This document shows, in pieces, positions 1 through 6,895 of a DNA stretch of 7,160 bases. The notes under the pieces were generated by a model, which saw only the letters and a program-made list of their open reading frames with translations, searched no databases and was not told the DNA's origin. Location: NCBI GenBank assembly GCA_029259995.1, contig JAJDEC010000548.1:1-7160 (forward strand), read 5' to 3'. The stretch's first letter is position 1; each line of letters opens with the position of its first letter. The DNA comes from Phycisphaerae bacterium (GTDB lineage: Bacteria > Planctomycetota > Phycisphaerae > UBA1845 > UTPLA1). The translations under genes were made by a program, and so were the position numbers.

Positions 1-2
1 TC

Positions 3-431
3 AATGCGGCCGTCAAGGGCGGTGCAAGGATCCTGTGCGGCGGCAAGCGGAAGGGCGCCTTCTACGACGCGACGCTGATCGAGAAAGCGCCGAAGGATTC
101 GGCCATCACCTGCCAGGAAGCCTTCGGACCGGCGGCGACGATCGAGCCGTTTTCGACCTTCAAGCAGGCCTGCGAGATCGTCAACGACAGCGTTTTCGGT
201 CTTCAGGCCGGTATCTTCACGAACAACATGCAGAATGCCTTCTATGCATTCAACGAACTCGACGTCGGCGGCGTCGTAATAAACGACGTCCCCTCGTTCC
301 GCGTCGATTCCATGCCCTATGGGGGCGTCAAGGACAGCGGATTGGGGCGTGAAGGCATCCGGTTCGCCATCGAGGACATGACGGAGAAGCGGCTTCTGGT
401 GCTCAACAAAATGGGCCAATCGCCCGATTAG
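3..431 (+). CDS. Aldehyde dehydrogenase, C-terminal part (5' end outside window)
   Basis: This is the last 142 residues of an NAD(P)-dependent aldehyde dehydrogenase, an enzyme that oxidises an aldehyde to a carboxylate in the cytoplasm. The reading frame is open from base 3 to a TAG at 429-431. Visible family signatures are QEAFGP (fragment residues 38-43), whose Glu contacts the nicotinamide ribose in this family, and the C-terminal block MPYGGVKDSGLGREG (104-118), followed by FAIEDMTEKR. The catalytic Cys and the Rossmann domain lie upstream of the window, in about 330 missing residues if the protein has the usual length of about 475. The wording around PSFRVDSMPYGGVKDSG resembles lactaldehyde- or phosphonoacetaldehyde-type members, but substrate cannot be read from this part. 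The stop lies 5 bases before the next start, so the two genes are probably co-transcribed. Family assignment is secure; substrate is unknown. Confidence 0.93.
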   Translation, partial: NAAVKGGARILCGGKRKGAFYDATLIEKAPKDSAITCQEAFGPAATIEPFSTFKQACEIVNDSVFGLQAGIFTNNMQNAFYAFNELDVGGVVINDVPSFRVDSMPYGGVKDSGLGREGIRFAIEDMTEKRLLVLNKMGQSPD

Positions 432-436
432 TCATA

Positions 437-3400
437 GTGACGTCAACTGAGCCGCCAATTCGAACGACCGGTCCCGGTTCGCCTCGCCGGGCGGCGCACT
501 TCATCATTTGCAGTCTCTGGATCGTCGTCACGCATCACGCAACGGCGATTCATGCCGACGACCCACCAACACCGACGCCCATCGCGACTGGTGCGACGAA
601 CAACTGCGGCGATGGCATGTGCCGCGCGTCAGAGGCGCTTGCGTGTCCCGCCGATTGTCGAAACCTGGTCCGCAACGGCCGGTTTGATGACGGCGTCGAC
701 AACTGGCGCGCAACGCGAAGTCATGCGGCGCGGACGGATGGCGAAGGGCACAATCGATTTTTGCGGCTTGAGAATCGAACCGGCGGGGATCTCAGCGTCA
801 GTCAGAAGCTGACGATCGGCGGCGAGCACGATGCGTGCTACGTCGTCGGCTATCGCGTCAAGGCGCTGTCGCTTCCGAAGGATGGCACGATCACGCTCGA
901 TGCCGTCGTTCAGTACGCCGACGGCAAGAACGACTTCATCATCGCCCCGTTCAAAGTCGGACCGCAGGACATCGGACATTGGCGGGCGCGCTCGACGGAG
1001 CTACCGCGTGGTCGGGCGATTCAATCGATCAAGTTGATCCTGTTCGCGAATGGTCAAGGCGCATCGGCGTGCTTTGACGATCTTGTCGTTGCGAAGGTGG
1101 ATGACACGGCCGGCTTCGCGTTTTCGACGCGTGTCGCACCGGCCGTTGTGAATGAGACGGGCATGCTTGTGTCCGTGCGAAGCGGCGATCGTGAACTGTT
1201 GCGTTCGCCGGAGCCGCTGGCACTCATTGAGATGCAGGATGGTTCACAGTTTCCTTCGCGAACCTTCGAACGAATCGAGGGCGATGCGTATCGCATGACT
1301 TTCGGCGAATGCCCGATCGAATTGCGGGCGACGATCACTTCCCACGATCGCTATGTCGCATTCAATCTGATCGGCGTGACGGATGTGGACGAACGTGTCC
1401 GACGGATTGACCTGTTTCGAATTCGACCGGGACACATTCCGCAGCGGCAGGAAGACATGGATTGGGCGATCCGTTCACCGTCGAACGAAGTGTTCTTCAA
1501 CGCCGTGCCGCTGGATGCAAACGCGCTGTGTTACGCTGACGGACCGCGACTGGTGTGCCGGTTCAGCCCATTCCTCGGCTGGACGGGCGGCGGGGCCCTG
1601 ATTGCGACAACGAAGGCGGCGTATTGGGATGCCCTGGAGGATGTCGCGCGTGAACAGCCTGTTCCGTATGTGAAGACGGACGATGGAAAGTGGTTTCGCA
1701 AGTCGACGCGCCTGCGGGATTCCTACTTGTTTCCGACGCTGACGCCGGAAAACGCGGATCAGATGCTCGACTACGCGAAGCGCGGCGGCTTTCGGGATGT
1801 ACTGATTCACGAAGTCTACAAGGGCACATACGACAAACCGATTCACTTTGAGAGTCTGGACGCGCTGAAGATCGTCGCGGATCGATTCAAGGCAGCGGGC
1901 ATAGCAGTCAATCTGCATGTGTTTGCAAATCAGGTTGAGCAGCAGGGGAACGTCGTCGATTTCACGCAGCCGGCGATGTCCCTTGCCGATGTGATCTATT
2001 CGATTCCCGTCGGTGCACTTTCGGCGGACATTGACGCGTCTGATCGCGTGATACCACTCGATCGCGAATTGGACTGGAGTCACGAATTCCAGCATTACGC
2101 CAAAACGCCCGACGGTTTCAGCTTCGGTACGATGTGGGACTGGGGTCTGTTTCTGATCGACAATGAAATAGTCCGCTGCAAAGGCTGCGACGGCGACAGT
2201 CTTTCGCGCGCCCTGCGCGGTGCGGAGCGAACCACGGCCGCGGCTCATCGGCGCGGAGCAGAAATTCGCTACATACCACGAACGGCGGGCTATTTCATCA
2301 ATCCTGAGAATACGACGTTGCGCCGCCGATCCGTCGAGGGCATGCGTCGCACGCTCGACGCTGTCGGCGCGAACTGCGTTTACTTCGACGGCTTTCCGTT
2401 CCTGAACCATCCCGGCATGGACGCGATCGAGACGCATGCACTGATGCACAAGATCGGCATTTTGCCCTACGTTGAAGCGAACCCGCCGATCATGGCGCAG
2501 CTTGGGGGGACGTCACCGCCGATGGCCTGGTTTTACGCCGGCCGTGTCGCAACAGATGACGCGCCGATCTTCCGCAACAACCAGTTCGTTCGCGAACACA
2601 AAGTGCGGCAGCGCATCGCCGAGGATCATCCCTTCGATCAGACGATGAGCGAACTGGGTTGGTGGAAACTCAACGGCGCGGCCTTCGATCGCGGCTACGA
2701 TCACGACGCCGTGACGATGGACGACGTTCATTACGTTATGGGAAAGGTGCTCGCTTACGACATTCCCGTCGGTCTGCAACTGGGCTTTGAGCACGAACGA
2801 CTCACACAGTCGGACGCCATTTTCGATCTCATGGGACGCTATCACGCACTTCGCGATGCGTATCGAAAGGCGCCGCTCATACCGCAGGCGCTTCGCAATT
2901 GGCTGCGGAACCCGGACGCATACGCAGAACTCAGTGCCGCGCCATCGTGGCATCTGGTTCGCAAGGCGACGCAGGCCGAATACCTGGCGTGGGATCAAGG
3001 CTCGGCGGCGGAATTTGTCGTCGAGAATGCGTTTGCCGGGCAGGCCATGCAATTTGAATTGCGACCACGTCCGGACTATGTCGGCCTCGATGCGCCCGGG
3101 AACCACGTGATCCTCGATCGTCGAAGGCCGGCGATCCGACATGTTGAGATCGACGGCGAAGGCATCGAGTGCAAGATCGAGAATGACGGCTGGATCTCGA
3201 TCAGGAATTCGGGAAACCTCTGGGGATCCTGTCGGCTGATGATCGATGGCGAGCACACGATCAATCATCGGCGCGGCATCGGTATTCGGATGACAGGCGA
3301 TCGTCGCAAGTCGCTCGTTATCGTGAGCTGTGTGCAGAACGGATTCGCGCGGCGGGATTACAAGTTGCTGGTGGACTTCCAGGGTGAGCGTGACGTCATT

Positions 3401-4042
3401 CTCGGGAGTCCGACGACGGATGAAGTCGACGTCGTTGACGGCGAGATTGTTACACCTCGCGATGTGTCGAAGCCGCGGCACTGGGAACTGACACTTGACA
3501 GGCCCGTGACATTTGAAATCCAGATTCAGAATATCGCGCCACATTCACAGATGCGATTGCAGTTCAAGAAGATCGTCGCAATGGAAGAGAAGCACGATTC
3601 GCCGCTGGTGAATCCCGTCGTGACTGTCGGCGAGCAGTCATTGAAGTTTCCATTGACGTTGAAGCTCAGCGATCGGGATGGTTACGCGCTTCAATATGAC
3701 GGGCGCACGGGCGCCTATCGCGTCCTGTCGTCCAATCGCGAAATCCTGGCGACGGGCGAGACGGACAAAGTCCGATTAGAACCCGGTAGAAACCGATTGC
3801 GCGTCACGTCCGATACGTCGGAAGCCGCATTCGGATCGCGAGCCGAGTTGATCGTCCATCTTTACGATGATCAGGATGGAGACGGCGTGCCCGACGATGG
3901 CGATCTGTCGCCGAATGGGCGTCGTTGCAGTGGCGTGGATCAGTTCTGTGACGATAATTGCCCGGCTGTCTGGAACCCGGATCAGGTCGACACAGACGGC
4001 GACGGTATCGGCGATGCGTGCGACAGCGTCGAGAATGAATGA
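437..4042 (+). CDS. Large secreted multidomain protein: CBM4/9-like, putative (beta/alpha)8 glycosidase core, TSP3 repeats
   Basis: A 1201-residue exported protein, probably carbohydrate-active; I cannot name its family. GTG at 437 is the only start codon ahead of the signal peptide; no Shine-Dalgarno is visible. Residues 17-40 (RR, a hydrophobic stretch, then AIHA before DDPPTP) look like a Sec signal. Residues 57-74 form a four-Cys motif, CGDGMC...CPADC. Residues 75-221, opening NLVRNGRFDDGVDNW, resemble a CBM4/9 beta-sandwich. About 425-800 shows alternating strands and helices like a glycosidase barrel: VLIHEVYKG (455-463), VNLHVFA (491-497), WDWGLFLID (567-575), VYFDGFPF (648-655), LPYVEANPP (676-684). 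Acidic residues at strand ends, notably D651, are candidate catalytic groups. Residues 860-1140 appear beta-rich. Residues 1144-1198 are thrombospondin type-3 calcium repeats (DQDGDGVPDD, DNCPAVWNPDQ, DTDGDGIGDACD). No membrane anchor or LPXTG sequence is seen. A polysaccharide lyase or binding-only role remains possible. Genes for polysaccharide sugar supply and flipping follow directly. The reading frame is certain; the enzymatic role is inference. Confidence 0.85.
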   Translation: MTSTEPPIRTTGPGSPRRAAHFIICSLWIVVTHHATAIHADDPPTPTPIATGATNNCGDGMCRASEALACPADCRNLVRNGRFDDGVDNWRATRSHAARTDGEGHNRFLRLENRTGGDLSVSQKLTIGGEHDACYVVGYRVKALSLPKDGTITLDAVVQYADGKNDFIIAPFKVGPQDIGHWRARSTELPRGRAIQSIKLILFANGQGASACFDDLVVAKVDDTAGFAFSTRVAPAVVNETGMLVSVRSGDRELLRSPEPLALIEMQDGSQFPSRTFERIEGDAYRMTFGECPIELRATITSHDRYVAFNLIGVTDVDERVRRIDLFRIRPGHIPQRQEDMDWAIRSPSNEVFFNAVPLDANALCYADGPRLVCRFSPFLGWTGGGALIATTKAAYWDALEDVAREQPVPYVKTDDGKWFRKSTRLRDSYLFPTLTPENADQMLDYAKRGGFRDVLIHEVYKGTYDKPIHFESLDALKIVADRFKAAGIAVNLHVFANQVEQQGNVVDFTQPAMSLADVIYSIPVGALSADIDASDRVIPLDRELDWSHEFQHYAKTPDGFSFGTMWDWGLFLIDNEIVRCKGCDGDSLSRALRGAERTTAAAHRRGAEIRYIPRTAGYFINPENTTLRRRSVEGMRRTLDAVGANCVYFDGFPFLNHPGMDAIETHALMHKIGILPYVEANPPIMAQLGGTSPPMAWFYAGRVATDDAPIFRNNQFVREHKVRQRIAEDHPFDQTMSELGWWKLNGAAFDRGYDHDAVTMDDVHYVMGKVLAYDIPVGLQLGFEHERLTQSDAIFDLMGRYHALRDAYRKAPLIPQALRNWLRNPDAYAELSAAPSWHLVRKATQAEYLAWDQGSAAEFVVENAFAGQAMQFELRPRPDYVGLDAPGNHVILDRRRPAIRHVEIDGEGIECKIENDGWISIRNSGNLWGSCRLMIDGEHTINHRRGIGIRMTGDRRKSLVIVSCVQNGFARRDYKLLVDFQGERDVILGSPTTDEVDVVDGEIVTPRDVSKPRHWELTLDRPVTFEIQIQNIAPHSQMRLQFKKIVAMEEKHDSPLVNPVVTVGEQSLKFPLTLKLSDRDGYALQYDGRTGAYRVLSSNREILATGETDKVRLEPGRNRLRVTSDTSEAAFGSRAELIVHLYDDQDGDGVPDDGDLSPNGRRCSGVDQFCDDNCPAVWNPDQVDTDGDGIGDACDSVENE

Positions 4043-4063
4043 CTTGAATCGCGCGCTTCGTGC

Positions 4064-4070
4064 GAGAGGG
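4064..4070 (+). promoter_or_regulatory. Ribosome binding site of wecB
   Basis: GAGAGGG lies 8 bases before the ATG at 4079 and is a good match to the anti-Shine-Dalgarno. It fixes this ATG as the start. It sits inside the 36-base gap after the secreted-protein gene, in which I see no terminator hairpin, so read-through transcription is likely. Confidence 0.6.
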
Positions 4071-4078
4071 AATCGAGG

Positions 4079-5197
4079 ATGAAGAAGAAGCTCTGTTTCA
4101 TATTCGGCACGCGGCCCGAGGCCATCAAGCTCGCCCCGGCGATTCTGCTGGCGCGCGACGACGCACGATTTGACGTTCGCGTTGCCGTGACCGGCCAGCA
4201 TCGCGAGATGCTCGACCAGATGCTCTCCTTCTTCGGCATCAAGCCCGACGCCGATCTCGAAGTCATGCAGCCGAATCAGTCGCTTGCGTCGCTGACGGCC
4301 CGAGTCATCAACGGCGTCGACGGTCTGCTTCAAAAGGACAAGCCGGATTGGGTGCTCGTGCAGGGCGATACGACGACTGTCTGGGCGGCCGCCATCGCGG
4401 CGTTCTTCAATCAGGTCCCCGTCGCGCATGTCGAGGCCGGTCTGCGAACCAACGACAAGTACTCGCCGTTCCCCGAGGAAATCAATCGACGCCTCGCCGG
4501 ACAAGTGGCCGACATTCACTTCCCGCCGACAAAATGGGCTCAGGACAATCTGCTGCGCGAAGCCGTGCCCGCCGATCGTATTCACGTCACGGGGAATACG
4601 GTGATTGATGCGCTGCACTGGACAATTCGCCGCAACCACGAAACGCCGCCCGCCGAGACGACGGAAATCGTCGCCTGGCTCGATCAGCACGTCGGCGACA
4701 AGCGAATGGTGCTTATCACGGGCCATCGGCGTGAGAGTTTCGGCGACGGCTTCAAGAATATCTGCGAGAGCATCGGCCGACTCGCGAAGAGCTACCCCGA
4801 TGTGCAATGGGTCTATCCGGTTCACTTGAATCCGAACGTTCAGAAGCCTGTTCACGAGACATTGGGCGGTCTGAACAACGTGCATCTGCTCAAGCCACAG
4901 CCCTATCCCGCGTTTGTCGCCATGATGGAACGCTGCGCATTCGCCCTGACGGATTCCGGCGGTGTGCAGGAAGAAGCCCCAAGCCTCGGCAAGCCCGTGC
5001 TCGTCATGCGATCGACGACGGAACGCCCCGAAGGCGTGGATGCCGGCGTCGTCAAGCTTGTCGGAACGGAGCAGGAGAGTATCGTGAGCCATTGCACGGA
5101 GCTCCTGAGTGCGGCGGCGTGCGACGGACCAAAGGTCAGCCCCTACGGCGACGGTCACGCATCGGAACGCATTCTCGACATACTCGCCAAAACGTAG
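4079..5197 (+). CDS. wecB: UDP-N-acetylglucosamine 2-epimerase, non-hydrolysing (WecB/MnaA type)
   Basis: A cytoplasmic enzyme interconverting UDP-GlcNAc and UDP-ManNAc, which feeds ManNAc or ManNAcA into surface polysaccharides. At 372 residues it is the normal length for the family and appears intact. It has the GT-B fold signatures in order: FGTRPEAIKLAP (9-20), VTGQHREML (37-45), QGDTTT (95-100), HVEAGLRT (117-124), SPFPEEINRRLA (129-140), TGNTVIDAL (171-179), TGHRRESFG (214-222), YPVHLNPNV (246-254), TDSGGVQEEAPSLGKPV (291-307) and RSTTERPEG (311-319). By comparison with E. coli WecB (Asp95, Glu117, Glu131, His213), the catalytic residues are preserved as D97, E119, the E133/E134 pair and H216. 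Hydrolysing NeuC/GNE-type enzymes differ in several of these blocks, so the non-hydrolysing assignment is firm. The flippase gene follows after 12 bases, pointing to a polysaccharide operon. Confidence 0.97.
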   Translation: MKKKLCFIFGTRPEAIKLAPAILLARDDARFDVRVAVTGQHREMLDQMLSFFGIKPDADLEVMQPNQSLASLTARVINGVDGLLQKDKPDWVLVQGDTTTVWAAAIAAFFNQVPVAHVEAGLRTNDKYSPFPEEINRRLAGQVADIHFPPTKWAQDNLLREAVPADRIHVTGNTVIDALHWTIRRNHETPPAETTEIVAWLDQHVGDKRMVLITGHRRESFGDGFKNICESIGRLAKSYPDVQWVYPVHLNPNVQKPVHETLGGLNNVHLLKPQPYPAFVAMMERCAFALTDSGGVQEEAPSLGKPVLVMRSTTERPEGVDAGVVKLVGTEQESIVSHCTELLSAAACDGPKVSPYGDGHASERILDILAKT

Positions 5198-5201
5198 AGA
5201 G
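5197..5201 (+). promoter_or_regulatory. Ribosome binding site deciding the TTG start of the flippase gene
   Basis: GAGAG overlaps the last base of the wecB stop codon and stands 8 bases before TTG at 5210. The in-frame ATG at 5237 has no comparable purine run at the right distance, so the TTG is preferred. The two proteins would differ only by nine polar N-terminal residues. Confidence 0.45.
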
Positions 5202-5209
5202 CGCTCGCA

Positions 5210-6739
5210 TTGTCCAAACCGTCAGATAAGCAGTCGATGCTGCGGGACTTGTCCGGCGGGGCATTCTGGACCACGCTCAGCACGCTCATCAATCGTATCG
5301 CCATTGTCCTCGTCGCACTGCCTGTCGCGCGGATTCTCGGCAAGGCGGAATTCGGTCTATTCAATCTCGTCGCGACGACGCTGATGGTCTTCGCGACCTT
5401 TGGCGCGACGGGATTCGGCGCGCTCGCCAATCGATATTGCGCGGAGCTGCGAACCACGGATCCGAAACGGCTCGGTCGCATTCTCGCCATGAGCGTTGTG
5501 ACCGTTGTCGTTCTAGGCGGCGCGTCGTTCATCGCGATGCTGATGCTCGCGGACTGGACGGCGAGCGACGTCTGCCAACAGCCGGAGATCGGGCTGGCGC
5601 TGAAGATGTCGGCCGTCGCCATTCTTGGGCTGGCGCTGAACGGACTGAATCGCGGCATCCTCGGCGGCCTGCGTGCGTTTCGCGTGCAGACGATTTTCAA
5701 TTCGATCGGCGCCGTGACGGCGCCGCTCTTCATCGGACTGGGCTGCTACTTCGAAGGGTTGAACGGCGCCGTCGCGGGTCTGGCTGCGAGTCACTTGGCG
5801 AACGGTATCATCTCGACGTATTTCTCCATCCGTGAGCTTCGCGCCTACAACGTGCCCATGCGACTGGCCGGCTGGACGGACGAGATTTCGCTGCTGACGT
5901 CGTTCTGGCTTCCCGCCATGCTGGCGAGTCTTGTTGTCGTTCCCGCGTCGTTTGCGATCAACGCGATGCTCTCTCGTCAGCCGAATGGCGATCTGATGCT
6001 CGGCGCCGCCGGCGCCGCCGATCGCTTCCGCCTCGCCCTCGGGATCATCCCGATGGCCATGAACCAGGTCGTGCTGACGTTGCTCTCCGAAAAACGATCC
6101 GACGCTGAGCGATCAAATTACGTCACGCTTTACGATCTCCATCTCCGCCTGATCGTCGTCATTGTTCTGCCGATGGCGGTCGCGGGCGTTGCCGCCAGCA
6201 AGCCGATCATGGCGTTGTTCGGCCCCGAATTCGTCGGCAGCTGGCAGGTGCTGGCGATCATGGCGGCGACGGGCTTTGTGTCGATGGCGGCATCGACCGT
6301 CGGACAGGTCATGACGAGCGCCGATCGCATGTGGCTTGCGTTTGTCACAAACGCCGGCTGGATGGTGATCCTGTTGGGGCTCGGCTGGTACTGGATTCCT
6401 CAGTACGGCGAGAACGGCTACGCGATGAGCTATCTCGTCAGCTACTCGGTTCATGCCGTCGTGTCGTTTGTCGTCTGTCGATGGATGCTCAACGTCCACG
6501 TCAATCGCGACACGCTGTCGCTGTTGCTCGTCGCGCCGGTCCTCGTCGCACTGACGTACTGGGCGGCTCGATCATCGGGCGTCTATGGAGGAATCATCGC
6601 CGGCGTCGTCGCATTCCTCGGGGCGCTGGGCGTCTGCTGGCGATTCGGCATGCATGCCGAGGAGAAGTCGGCCATCGTCGGCATGGGGAAGTCGCTGGCG
6701 GGCCGATTGACGGCGTCGCGTCGTTCCGCCAACGGATAA
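5210..6739 (+). CDS. Wzx-like polysaccharide flippase (MOP superfamily)
   Basis: An integral inner-membrane protein of 509 residues, predicted to flip lipid-linked oligosaccharide from the cytoplasmic to the periplasmic face. The family evidence is the N-terminal block LSGGAFWTTLSTLINR followed by ARILGKAEFGLFNLV (40-54), typical of RfbX/Wzx-type polysaccharide biosynthesis proteins. Repeated hydrophobic segments also support it: roughly 28-40, 48-72, 90-113, 130-145, 164-180, 186-203, 233-252, 310-330, 345-366, 376-396, 403-424, 436-452 and 458-477. This agrees with 12-14 helices. Start is TTG at 5210, with ATG 5237 as the alternative; the stop is TAA. It closes the run of closely spaced genes, since the next gene is 156 bases away with its own candidate promoter. 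A teichoic-acid or lipid II type transporter of the same superfamily is possible. The substrate cannot be predicted because Wzx proteins diverge strongly, but adjacency to wecB hints at a HexNAc-containing glycan. Confidence 0.9.
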   Translation: MSKPSDKQSMLRDLSGGAFWTTLSTLINRIAIVLVALPVARILGKAEFGLFNLVATTLMVFATFGATGFGALANRYCAELRTTDPKRLGRILAMSVVTVVVLGGASFIAMLMLADWTASDVCQQPEIGLALKMSAVAILGLALNGLNRGILGGLRAFRVQTIFNSIGAVTAPLFIGLGCYFEGLNGAVAGLAASHLANGIISTYFSIRELRAYNVPMRLAGWTDEISLLTSFWLPAMLASLVVVPASFAINAMLSRQPNGDLMLGAAGAADRFRLALGIIPMAMNQVVLTLLSEKRSDAERSNYVTLYDLHLRLIVVIVLPMAVAGVAASKPIMALFGPEFVGSWQVLAIMAATGFVSMAASTVGQVMTSADRMWLAFVTNAGWMVILLGLGWYWIPQYGENGYAMSYLVSYSVHAVVSFVVCRWMLNVHVNRDTLSLLLVAPVLVALTYWAARSSGVYGGIIAGVVAFLGALGVCWRFGMHAEEKSAIVGMGKSLAGRLTASRRSANG

Positions 6740-6747
6740 CCCACCCT

Positions 6748-6776
6748 GTGACGATTCCCGTTGCATGGGGTATAAC
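6748..6776 (+). promoter_or_regulatory. Candidate sigma70-type promoter for alaS
   Basis: GTGACG (6748-6753, 4 of 6 matches to TTGACA) and TATAAC (6771-6776, 5 of 6 matches to TATAAT) are separated by exactly 17 bases. It lies just after the flippase stop and would start transcription near 6783, giving an alaS leader of about 113 bases. It is one of the few AT-rich hexamers in a GC-rich intergenic region. Chance matches of this quality do occur, and the -10/-35 consensus is assumed from model bacteria. Confidence 0.4.
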
Positions 6777-6815
6777 TCCCGATTCCATTGAATGTTAGAC
6801 CGACTTCCGTGTCGT

Positions 6816-6832
6816 GCAGGCGAGTGGCCTGC
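6816..6832 (+). other. Perfect 6-bp hairpin in the presumed alaS leader
   Basis: GCAGGC and GCCTGC are exact inverted complements around a 5-base loop, GAGTG. No T-run follows, so it is not an intrinsic terminator. It sits 64 bases before the alaS start and could be a leader RNA structure or an operator-like dyad. A short GC-rich dyad can arise by chance in this base composition. Confidence 0.3.
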
Positions 6833-6895
6833 CGATTCGCGGCGTCGATGCGTACCGCGGCGCGCAAAGTCAGTCCGCGATCCGAGAACTCCGTC

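Noticed and set aside
35..352. Arg-rich 105-codon plus-strand frame overlapping the aldehyde dehydrogenase
   Set aside because: It is an out-of-frame shadow of the dehydrogenase reading frame, with low-complexity Arg-rich content and no motif.
3776..5158. A 460-codon open frame on the minus strand, antisense to wecB and the end of the large gene
   Set aside because: The plus strand carries wecB with every family motif. The antisense translation has no recognisable domain or membrane pattern and arises from GC-rich codon bias. The same applies to minus-strand frames at 1475-2449 and 2513-3544.
6001..6020. GC-only tandem of GGCGCCGCC units
   Set aside because: It encodes GAAGAA inside a flippase membrane-facing segment. 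Two copies of a short unit in GC-rich coding DNA do not amount to a repeat element.
6731..6762. Possible terminator after the flippase: AACGG and CCGTT inverted pair
   Set aside because: The stem is only 5 bp with a loop of about 22 bases and no T-run, so it does not look like an intrinsic terminator.
6848..6895. Earlier in-frame ATG for alaS adding 16 residues
   Set aside because: There is no Shine-Dalgarno before it, and alanyl-tRNA synthetases normally start just ahead of the IRxxF helix, as ATG 6896 gives.
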